A stretch of DNA of 64,000 bases from Dipylidium caninum (taxonomy: Eukaryota > Platyhelminthes > Cestoda > Cyclophyllidea > Dipylidiidae): positions 1,178,001 to 1,242,000 of the forward strand of contig QEYB01000895.1 in NCBI GenBank assembly GCA_017562135.1. Direction: 5' to 3'. The position numbers were made by a program, and so were the translations under genes. Below are positions 22,979 to 33,369 of this stretch, piece by piece. Position 1 is the stretch's first letter. Every line of letters starts with the position of its first letter. Below the pieces are notes generated by a model. That model ran no database searches. It worked only from the letters and a program-made list of their open reading frames with translations, and was not told the DNA's origin.

Positions 22979-25685
22979 ATGTCCTGGCTTTTCGGTTATT
23001 CAAGGCCTCAACCTCCTGATGCGGGAGGCCAAGGTGTTATAGATGAGCCTCCGCCTCCACCGCCTAAGAAAGCCGATAACAGGAAAACTGGAGACTCCAT
23101 TTCGAACTTTGGCTTCAACTCAGCGGCTCTAGAAAGAGCAGCTGAAGCTGCTCGTGAATTGGAGAGGTCAAGTATGCAATTGAATTTTTGATTTCCCAGA
23201 ATATGCTAAAGAAGCATTTGAACTGGCCCGTATTAACGAGAACACACAGCAGCTAGAGTATCAAGCTAAATTAAAGGAGTACGAATTAGGAATAGAACAG
23301 ATGAAAGGTCAGCAAGTGCGTATACAACAGGAAGAACGACGAAAAACACTGGAAGAGGAAGCGAGAATCCAAAAACATCGTGTTGAGTACCAGGATATGC
23401 TCGCCAGGAAACGCCAAGAAGATCAGTTGGCTCAACAAGTTCTTATTTTCTTATTTTGCATTTATTAGGCTCGTATGCATGAGGAAACGTTAAGGAAACA
23501 GGAAGAGTCTGTTCAGAAGCAAGAAGCAATGAGACGACGCATGTTTCTGTTTCCTTTATGACAACGTTTTAGAAACTCTTGAGTACGAGGCGAATTTACG
23601 CCACCAAAATGAGCTCAAGCAAATAGAAGCTAGGTTGCGCGGTGAAGCCAAAATTGAGAGAGAAAATCGTGAAATTAGGTTGGAAAAATCTCGCGTTGAA
23701 GCTAAGGAATATCGGGAAACTATATTGCAGTCAATCCAGACCGCCGGCTCTGTTATTGGAGCCGGCTTTAATGCTCTGCTCGTCGACCGCGTCAAAGTAG
23801 CTACCGTCGTTGCTGCCACGACCGCTTTAGCTGGTGGCATTTATGCTGCTAAATTTGGTCTGGGCACTTTGGCTCGATTCGTCGAATCGCGTATTGGCAA
23901 GCCATCCCTTGTCCGCGAAACGTCTAGAGTTAACACCGTAGATCTACTTCGTCATCCACTACAAGTATTTATTACTTTTTTCTGTATATTTCCATAAGAC
24001 ATTTAAGAGGTATTTCAATCGTCCTGCTGATCCTTTAAAAAATATCATCCTTGAGGTAATATCTTTTTCAATTGTGGTTTTGCGATGCTAAAATCTTCTT
24101 TAGCCTGATCTTGAAGCTCATCTACGGAAGATAGCGATAGCGACACGACATACGAAAGCAAATAAGGGTTTCTACAGAAACGTCCTAATGGCTGGTCCTC
24201 CAGGCACTGGCAAAACAATGATGGCGAAGGTGGGTTTTTGAATTTATTTTTTCGTTAATAAGCATAGATAAAATATTTGTGTATTTGCGTACTTCAGAGT
24301 CTAGCACGTCATTCAGGTTTGGATTTCGCTATTATGACTGGTGGCGATATTGCGCCTATGGGTAGCGATGGTGTAACAGCTGTTCACAAAGTTTTCAATT
24401 GGGCGAAGACTAGTCGTAAAGGGTATGAGTATCCTTTTTTTCTTTTCGCTTGGTTGCCTTGAACTAGTCTTTACTCAATTCTTTAGTTCTCAAACGCATA
24501 CGTGTGCGTTCCGATGAAGTTCACATTCATGAGATAGCTAATTCTTGTGTTTCGTGGCATAAAAACTCGGGACAATCTCCCTTTTAAGAGTTGAATTACT
24601 GCTCATTTTAGTGTTCTTCTATTTGTCGATGAGGCTGACGCGTTTTTGCGAAAACGAGATCAGGAAAGAATCTCGGAGGGGATGCGCGCAACCCTAAACG
24701 CCTTTCTCTATCGAACTGGGGAACAATCACAGAAGTCAGTTTTTTTACCAATTTACGTCGTTGAATTTGTTTGAGTTACGTCTTTTATGTTTTTGGACTT
24801 TATTGGTGGCCGGAATTTTTGTGAATAGTCTTGACTCGGAAAGCGATATTTAACCCATTTCTTATCACTACCGGCGGTCGTGATAATCCTGACCGTTGCC
24901 TGGAGATTTAAGGCATTCCAGAACGTCTGTTTCGCTCATTTCCATTTTTTTTTTGTTAAATCGCAATCCCCATTCAACTTATTTGCAACTTCATAAGCAG
25001 CGACCTCATTTGATTCGTTCAGCCTATCACTTTAGGTTTATGCTGGTTTTGGCAAGTAATCAACCAGAGCAATTCGACTGGGCCATCAATGATCGAATGG
25101 ACGAAATTGTCTACTTCGACGTACCGAAGCTGCGGGAGAGGGAACGGATGATTCGACACTACTTTGACATCTATCTTTTGCAACCTTCGATGGACAAGAA
25201 GAGACGCATTCACCTCGCGGATGGAATTGACTACACGACGAAGTGCAAAGAGGTGGCAGCACGAACCGAGGGTCTCTCTGGTCGCGAACTCTCCAAGATC
25301 GCTATTGCATGGCAGGTTAGTTAACAGGCATCTGTGACGCTCCTCCGACTTAATGAGGAGTCAGTCGAATCATTACTTCCTGCCCCTTACCGATAAAAAG
25401 TAGACACGACTACAATCCACGCGTCAATTTCCGCAAATTTGCGGAATTTATTCACAGAATTTCCGAATATGTATCAATCCACCTCTCATTCACCCCTCTT
25501 CGCAGGCGGCGGCATTCTCAAGTGAAGATGGTACTCTAACAGAGGAAGCAATGAGTACCGTCGTTGACAACGCTGTGGCTGCAAACAAGAAGAAACAACA
25601 ATGGCGTAGACACCGCCTCCCCGAGGGCCAAATAGAACACTTCACCCAACCGGTGGGATGTATAACAGCAAACCCTGCCGTCTGA
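22979..25685 (+). CDS. ATAD3: ATAD3, mitochondrial AAA ATPase
   Basis: Inner-membrane AAA ATPase that organises mtDNA nucleoids, cristae and membrane contact sites. Exons 22979-23171, 23200-23438, 23469-23538, 23573-23964, 23999-24055, 24104-24229, 24298-24422, 24612-24734, 25036-25315, 25506-25685 give 594 residues, the family's usual size. Order: MSWLFGY start and proline stretch; long Glu/Arg/Gln coiled coil (about 50-230) with QKQEAMRR; transmembrane helix in [18 protein letters not shown]; Walker A GPPGTGKT (about 348-355); Walker [11 protein letters not shown] (about 403-412); [15 protein letters not shown] sensor region. Introns lengthen along the gene: 28, 30, 34, 34, 48, 68, 189, 301, 190 bp. 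The third needs a GC donor (23539-23540) to keep frame; both nearby GT sites give the wrong phase. It converges on AHSA1 with 144 bp between stops. Confidence 0.96.
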
Positions 25686-25774
25686 TGCATATCGTCGTGC
25701 TTATAACAACTTGCCACTTCGGCTACGTACTAGCACTGTAATTAGTCTGTTTAAATTGATTCAGGGCAAGGTAT

Positions 25775-25780
25775 TTTATT
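25775..25780 (-). terminator. Candidate poly(A) signal of AHSA1
   Basis: AATAAA on the minus strand, 50 bp after the AHSA1 stop and inside the 144-bp gap to the ATAD3 stop, so the two mature 3'UTRs are short or overlap. Confidence 0.5.
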
Positions 25781-25829
25781 TTTAATTCGATCGAACACTG
25801 TTGGATGGTGTGGTAGCGACGGTCACGCG

Positions 25830-27478
25830 CTAGAAGATTTTCCCACCGAAGCCGAACGTTTGTTGGATCGGCGCAAAGTAGTGTGTCATCCAGCCGGACT
25901 CTGTCGCTTCTCTGTCGTAAGCTGGAACATTGCTCTGGGTGAGCCTTAAACGGGTCCCGGTATCGGTTCGTTCGAAATTTAGCTGCACGGTACTTTGGTG
26001 GTCTTTCGGCCAGTTGCGTTTCCGCCATCTCATTGATATAGACTTGTTCGGCTCCTAAAGGAAGATACGTCAGGCACTTGTTTGTCTATGGGTTTACACC
26101 AAGAATCAATTGAACGAACCAACTCAACGAAACTACCGGATACATTCCCACCGAAAATTGAATATTTTCCACCAGGCATACACTGTACAGTAGCAGCATC
26201 ACGAGTAAACAATTTTGTAAGCTGTAAAATAAAACACCATAGTTTTCGTCAAGAAGAAGGGGGAAACCAGAAAGAGCAAAGCATGCGGCAATTTGGGGAC
26301 TCATACATCTGGCAATTGAAATAGGTCGTACGAGGAGCGTTTGAAATAGTAGTCGAGGCAACCAATAATACTTATTGTTACGCCTCATCTAGTTTACGGA
26401 AGTTGCGCAGCAAATTGTTGACAAATCGGGAAAACTGCAGGAATACTTGGTGAATAAGTTTCACTCAACTACTACAAGTGGGCAGATTCGTGATACCCGA
26501 CAACAAAAGGGAATAAAGGGCTCGAAACGATGAAAACAGTTACAATAACACAGGATTAACACTGACAGATTTTTTGTTCAGATATTAAAATGCAAATAGA
26601 TGTAGGCACCTACCTCTTCCGTGATAAAAACTTTGTAAAGATCCTCCGGAGTACACATAAAATCTTCTTGAAGTGAAAGCTGTATGGTATCCTGAACACT
26701 TGTTGGCTCAACGCCCACGCATTTCTTGGGACAGGTAAACTCAGTCTTACGAGCTGTTTCTGTAACAGGTCTACAATCTACGGGTGGAGCTGGCGGAGAG
26801 TTGACAGGATCCTGTTTGTCCTTGGTGGGTAGGATAAGATCCTTCCCGTATTCTTAAAAATCAAAACGCGTAGAATCATCAACAAAATACTTACCTTGTT
26901 TGAGGTCAGTTACGTAAATCTCAAACTGCTTTCTTAAGTGATTTATTCCTTCAGTTCGAAGAAATTCCTTTACCATGTTCGCTTCAGGCTCGTTGGTACG
27001 AGTGGAAACGTCGAAATCTAACTCTCGCGGCGAGTACTCCTCGCTTAAATTATTTACTTTTACCGTCCCACAGACCTTAACAGAGGGATCGACCTTTTTC
27101 CTGTATCCTTAATGTAAAAAAGCGTCTAATCATAGCACTCCCATGGCTTTAAAAGATTTGGTGAAAATGGATATTACCTCCCCATTCTAATTCAATTTCC
27201 CACTCATAAAATACAATAACCTTTGCCTTTCTGTTATTAGCGACAGCCTCGCCCTCACATTTGACCACTTTGGATATTTCTACAAAGTCTACTTCATAGA
27301 AGACACATAATTGCCTACATTCTTCCGTCTCCATAGTATATCCGGTTAACAATGAGTTGATTTTATCAATCGACCACTGGGTGGCATTTTTTTCTGTCCA
27401 ATGCCAGTTATTAACATTTTTTGCATCAGCTCGCTCTTCCACAATCCACCGCGGGTCACCCTCGCCCCACCGAGCCAT
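25830..27478 (-). CDS. AHSA1: Activator of Hsp90 ATPase (Aha1)
   Basis: Cytosolic co-chaperone that binds the Hsp90 middle and N domains and stimulates its ATPase. Exons (minus): 27478-27319, 27288-27178, 27107-26895, 26852-26614, 26221-26120, 26054-25830, in phase, 349 residues against 338 in human. The start MARWGEGDPRWIVEER matches the family start, so the in-frame ATG 45 bases upstream was not used. Aha1 N-domain: NVNNWHWTEK, NNRKAKVIVFYEWEIELEW; C-terminal START-like AHSA1 domain: GGKYSIFGGNVSGSF, MRWRKRNWP, GWMTHYFAPIQQTFGFG. Intron 1 is only 30 bp, has no stop and is a multiple of three, so an unspliced reading adds ten residues; removing it restores the exact family spacing between EE and FVEISKVV. 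Confidence 0.95.
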
Positions 27479-29483
27479 TATTCGAGAGACAAGGCGCGCG
27501 GCGCTCGTTCGGGAATGTTCCAATGCTTAATGACCTTGGCGTTTTCAGGAATATCAAAATATTTTCTTTCATCAATTTGTGTAAGAACGCATTTTCTTAA
27601 CGAGCGCATCTGTTGCGTTTTTTCCTTAATACCAATTTATCTTGGCAAGGTAATCCAAATGTGCGTGTCTCGGAGAAGAATCTCGGAATTTTTATAACAG
27701 TGCACAGTATAGCTTAAATGTGTAAGGTTTCCTCTTGGAAACTACTTGTGTGGCTGAAAAGAGGAACAATAGGGTACCAGAAACAATCCTGTCGAATTCT
27801 CGTCGATAAGCATTGGATCAAGTAAAACAAATTAAAGCGTCAGCACACCAAACAGCGGCGACCAATGACCCTGCTTCGTTTACTTTCGAATGCTACCCAC
27901 ATTGGCAACTATCTGAACCTTGCGTACCAAAGCATTTTTTCCCTTATTATATCTAGTCATTTACGTTTTGGTTCTCTTGTGAATGCGCGTTTTTAACCAT
28001 TCAAATGTGGGTTTCTAAACATGTTCATGATGTATAACGTGTACTTATTAAGTCCTTGAATAATTTTCACCAAATCTACAATGGGGCAGATGAACTTGAG
28101 TACTTCGTTAAGCGATCTTTCGCACACTATGCACCCCAGCCTCTCATTATATCCCTGCTTTTTTGCAACCGTACGAGCTGCTTGCAGTCCCCATCTCTCT
28201 GAGTAAACTATCGATAGACGGTCTGGTAGTACAAGCAAGGCCATTACCCGGAAATTTTTTTTCAACAAAATCTTGTTGCATTCAACGGCAACTTTCCAAT
28301 ATCGAATGTTGACCCACCATTGCTAAACGCCATCCGCACACCTTACCCATGTCAGAATGCCTAGACATCGACACGGAGCGCTCATTTCCCCAAGGTTCAC
28401 TCTTAATATCAAAACGACAACCTTGCTTATTTTTAGTATTTACGCCTCCAAAGCACATAATATAAAGTTTTTTAACCCTTAATCGTCACTCAAATGCGAC
28501 TTCTCATTGTTTACATTTAAGACTGGTCATGAAATTTATTCCCAATAGAGGGTATTGCTAAATACAACCACATCAAAAAAATCTAAATTAGGCTCAGTGA
28601 CGAAAAATTATTCCTCATTATTGTACAATTGCAGAAAATTAGGCATATACGCGCTCTTGGTTTGTAAAGATGACGCAGGTGAATCCTAACAGCCGACAAA
28701 ACTTCACCTTACTCTCGTCCTGCAGCGCCATTTCAAACGAAATCTTTGTAAAGACTACTTAGATTTCAATAATCAGAAATAGATCAACGGACAACAATAA
28801 CCTAACCCTTCGTCGACGCGCATTTCATTCATACCCACACAACAGGCAATAGTGGAACGGATCGAATACCTCTGCGCCACCAGCCCACCAGGATCGCATG
28901 CGTACCCCTCACCCGTGCATAATTATTACCGAAAGCATGGCGACTACTAATGTCCACACACCATGATCTCGTAAGCAGCAACAGTTCCGACCTAAAATAA
29001 GAAACTGGACAATGTCAAGCCAGCATAAATACCATGAAACCCGAATATGAACAATCCCCGCAACCTCATACGAAATATCAGGAACTACAACATTGCAATC
29101 TACAGTAATCAATGGTTTCAGCTAATAGGATCTCCTACACCACCTTCAATTCAATCTACGAACTAAAATATGCTACATATTGAATCAATTTTCCTGCTAT
29201 AAAATTTCACGATTAATAAGAATGTCACCTACTTAACCACATACTGTGATTTATGCAACGGATTGGAACCACCCACAAGATTGCTTAAAAATAATCACAA
29301 AAAACGATTACTAGGAGGTTTAATATCACAAAACATATAAGTAGGGCATAAAATGTTAAAGACTCTGACAAGCAATTGCGTACTGTACCGAGGTAGCCAC
29401 ACTTTTCCATGTTCCATACAAATGAGTATAAATTGTGTAAAACTCCTAAAGCGCTAAACTGTTGGTATATACAAATAAACACG
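27479..29483. other. Intergenic, CDC20 to AHSA1
   Basis: About 2 kb between tandem minus-strand genes. Open frames such as 27993-28268 and 28909-29112 (minus) have no recognisable domain and no matching splice sites. It must contain the AHSA1 promoter and the CDC20 3'UTR; nothing specific can be marked. Confidence 0.45.
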
Positions 29484-31483
29484 TTAACGCATAGGTTGCG
29501 GGAAAGTAAACATTGACGTATTTCGCTGTTCCCTTAAACGTTTCTTTGTACTATCAATTTTGAAGCAGTGCCAAATACGGAGAGTCTCGTCGGCTGCACA
29601 ACTTGCCACCATTTCCTGATCCGGCGAAGCAACAATTGAAAGAACCCTGTCCCGATGTTCTAAGAGCCAAACAGTACGGAAAAATAGGTATTCCCCCACT
29701 TATGCATTTGAAATCCTAACGAAAAATACGGTACACTACCATAAGTGATAAAATTCGGTATTTTCACAGTATTGTTCGTAATATGAAGACAAGATTATAA
29801 TACATTTCACTTACCGGAGAGTACCTTAATTTTTTGAATACTTGGGTACTTCCAAAGACAAAGGTCGCCATTCCCGTGGCCAGTTATTAGCTCCCGATAT
29901 TCTTCGTTCCAAATGATTCCTGATACCTATAAAGAAAACAATTTGCTTCACAATAGTCTTTTGATTTCTTGTGTCAAAAGGCGATTAGGTCATTCATAAA
30001 GAAAAAATCACACCTGAGTTTCCACATCGACGGCACGTACACAAGCTCCGGAACAAACATTCCAAAACCGAAGATGATGGTCCCTTGTACCGCCACCAGT
30101 TGCGAGAAGATTTGATTTCCAAGGGCACCAGGCAATAGCCTTAACAGCTGCTAAATGGTCATTGAAAGTATGACAAGGTCGACCTCCTGAGAGCTTGAAA
30201 GCCTCATCAACTGAGTAGATACATATTAAGTTGTCGTTCCCACCCGAAGCTAAGTAACGATTGTCTGGTGACCACTGCAATCCACACACCTCCTAGTGCA
30301 AAATTAATGATGAAAAAATGTTACCTTGAGTTTTATCAAATAGCCAAAAAGACAAAGCATGTGACTTTGTTTACAGGAAAAATTAGACAAAAACTTCACT
30401 TATAGAAATACCTGAGTATGTGCATCAGAATAACCAATTTGATGTTGTGCTACACGAATGTCATGATGTCTGATTTCTCCAGTACGGGATGCTGAAGTGA
30501 CCACATGATCTCTCCATGCAATGGCCGGGATCCTAGCCGGATTGCTGCCGTCTGCGAGCATCGTACGCTGAAGAACAGTATGCTCTACATCCCACAACTG
30601 CAAACGACCAAGGCTCGTGCCTATAGCAATGACATTGCCGTCATGGGGCGAGAAGCGCACACTGGTGATATGTTCCTCATCCAGTCCAGCCGACATGAGC
30701 AGTCGTACAGCGCTGGAGCGAGCGTTCCACAAATACACTTCCCGGTCTAGTCCAACCGCGATGTTGTATAGTATGGACCAGTCAATAAGGTTCAAGTAAT
30801 AATCATTTAAAAGTTCCGGAGCATCTAAAACGTTTTCAGGCCTCTGAAATAAAAATCAGCGCCATAAATGACGCGAATAGACCAGGAATAGAGAGAGCTA
30901 GGTCGAAGACTTCAGGAAGTGAAAAAGTGGACTCTATCAGTGGATGAACGATAGTTTCTAAGGTGCAAAACTTACTGTGGGTATGAAACGAGCGGGTTGT
31001 TTCATTACATTACGTTGGGTCATGTCCGATTCTTTACCAGGAACGACGGGACGTTTACGTGTAAATTCCAATATACGATCAGCCGGTTTAGGAAGAGAAG
31101 ATGGGTCGGAAACCGCCGTAGCCTGAGTCAGGTAGAACTGTGCACGATCCAAATCCATTGCTCGGCGGTTGGGTATGAATCTAAACAGGTAAAAAGGAAG
31201 CCAATATACCTGTCACCATCACAATCCGTTGTCACAGATCTGCGATAAAATACGGAAGGAAGATTGTTCTCATAACTAGTAGAGTGTTTCTTCCTTAGCT
31301 TCCGTGAACTAAAAGGTCTGATGGGAGTCCCGTTTACCTCTGTATGGACAAATTCGGGAGACTTGTGCCGAGAAGCAAGGGCGCCGCATTTATGTTCATG
31401 GAATGAGAATTATTTAACACATTAACCAGGGAACCGTCGCGAGTTTTCACATCGCGGAGCGTCCGAGCAAAAGAAGAGTGCAT
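29484..31483 (-). CDS. CDC20: CDC20/Fizzy, APC/C co-activator
   Basis: WD40 co-activator that brings substrates to the anaphase-promoting complex and is held by the spindle checkpoint. Exons (minus): 31483-31338, 31317-31210, 31180-30976, 30843-30412, 30292-30014, 29926-29815, 29659-29484, in phase, 485 residues (human 499). The C-box DRFIPNRR is split across an exon border; NDYYLNLIDWS opens the propeller, followed by HHDIRV, SGGNDNL, WCPWKSNLLATGGG and SCAADETLRIW. The KILR-type motif reads RILEFTRK, and the C-terminus is QPMR instead of the usual Ile-Arg tail. Intron 1 is 20 bp (31337-31318) and intron 2 is 29 bp. Without the 20-bp removal the frame stops within a dozen codons. CDC20 rather than CDH1/FZR1 by the propeller sequence, from memory. 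Confidence 0.93.
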
Positions 31484-33333
31484 CGCGGGATGCGTCGACT
31501 TTAGTACGGTTCAGTGTTGCGATTGGTCAATCTCGTTTAAAATTACATGGAGTTCAAGCGAGGGTAACTGATAATAACAGTATTCAAGAGATACCACCTC
31601 GTAGATTTGCAACAAACTGGCTCCATCATAATTTATTTTGCAACCTTCCACAACGTTACGTCATTTTTATTCACCGCTTGAGAACAGCCACTAGACCCGC
31701 GCTCCTTAAACTGCGGTTTGCCGCAGAGGCTTGATTTCCTGCGTTTTGGCGTTGTCCCTAATAATCGATGAATTATAACAAACGGTGCCTCAAATATAGA
31801 TTGCCTAACCGGGATTAGGGCCATGCGTGCTGCACTTGTCTTCGTGGATTTGCGTAAAAAAATGTAGTGCCCCTTTACATTTTAAGTTATTAGTTATCTA
31901 CAAAGACAACCCTTACTTTCTGTCTCGTAACGCAGAAAACTCCACTCTTACTGGAGAGAATGCCTTCTATTTTTGCTCCGTGATAGTCAATTTGTATCAT
32001 TTTTCATTCTACAGTTAATGTACCGACCCTCATTACGACACTCATCGCCTAATACGTGAGTCTTATGGTTCCTAACCTTTGCGATCGAATCTGGCATTAT
32101 ATCAAGGCCCGAAATCATTTTGCAAAGTCGCATTGTAAGTACATTTCCTTTTAATGGCGACATTAGATTTCCGCTCCGTTAGTACTTTAGCAGGAGACTG
32201 TAATTGTTAGTATGTTTTGAAGAAATTCAAAAGAAATATAATGGAAAGGCAGGCGGTATTTTGTGGTATTTTGCATGTTCAATTTTCGTGATGAACACTA
32301 ATTCCGCCTATATCTGCAGTTTTCGATTTATTCTTCTTCCGTTGTCGTGAGGATGCTTAACAGACGTCAAAAAGATAGCCGTAAAATTCGGACTAACTTT
32401 GATTATGTCGCCCTTGCACTCTTACAGAAACAATTTCAGCTTTTAAAAATACCGTTCCTATGCCTCATTTTCCCTATTTTAAAATTATGCTCGATGTAAT
32501 TTTTTTATTCCCTTTTCAGCCTAAATCTGTACTTGCAATGATACATTTTAACGCAAACTACTTACTGTAGCAGATGCTGTGTCACTGTTTATTTTTTAAT
32601 GAATATGTACAACAGTAGTAATTTAACCAAATAACGAGAGCATTGTCCGAGAAAATTGAGGATACGAGCTACCTACCTGGTTCAACCTTCTCATCACTTC
32701 ATGTCTCACCGTATTCGGAAGCTCCAGTTTTTGGGAGATGTTAATTCTGTTCTACATGCGTATTATCTAAAATGCCTGGTGGACTTTTACAGACATTTAG
32801 GCAAAAGTTCCGATCGACTGGCTCTTTCACCCTCTTTTGAAGTTAAATCGTTACCGATTTTCATTGAGGCCGTAAACCCTTTGTTGAAAAGGATATACAG
32901 TCTTCCTCACAAAAACCAAATTTTCACGGTTTCTCCTGATGTCAAAAGGAATTTCATATTTTACTGTAAAATGCATATTCACCTACCATTTCCAATAGTA
33001 AATTCTTGTGGTCATTACTGAAATGGACTGTATCTCTTTCCTGAAGATTAACAGTAAGGAGAGGCTACAACGACTAGGCCAGATCACATCGCATTGGAAA
33101 GATGTCAAACACCTAAAACTCAAAATCTGTTCGAGGAATATAGGTTTAATATGACCAACAGATAATTCATTTTTTTTGGTGACATCTCCCCACAAAGTCA
33201 TTTCACATCAAAGTGCTGCGTCGGTTTTGGTCTCAGTCACCGAAACACGCCGACTCTCAATGCAGAGGCAACTCTGTCCGCGTCCGCGCACTCGGGTAAA
33301 GGTGTAGCCACGACGTGAGTCCGCGGATGCGAA

Positions 33334-33369
<36 letters not shown>

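Noticed and set aside
27993..28268. 91-codon minus-strand open frame between CDC20 and AHSA1
   Set aside because: No family resemblance, no splice or polyadenylation support.
32656..33021. 121-codon plus-strand open frame with a faint retrotransposon-like LVDFYRHLG
   Set aside because: No reverse transcriptase or RNase H motif, no other retroelement part nearby; resemblance is too short.
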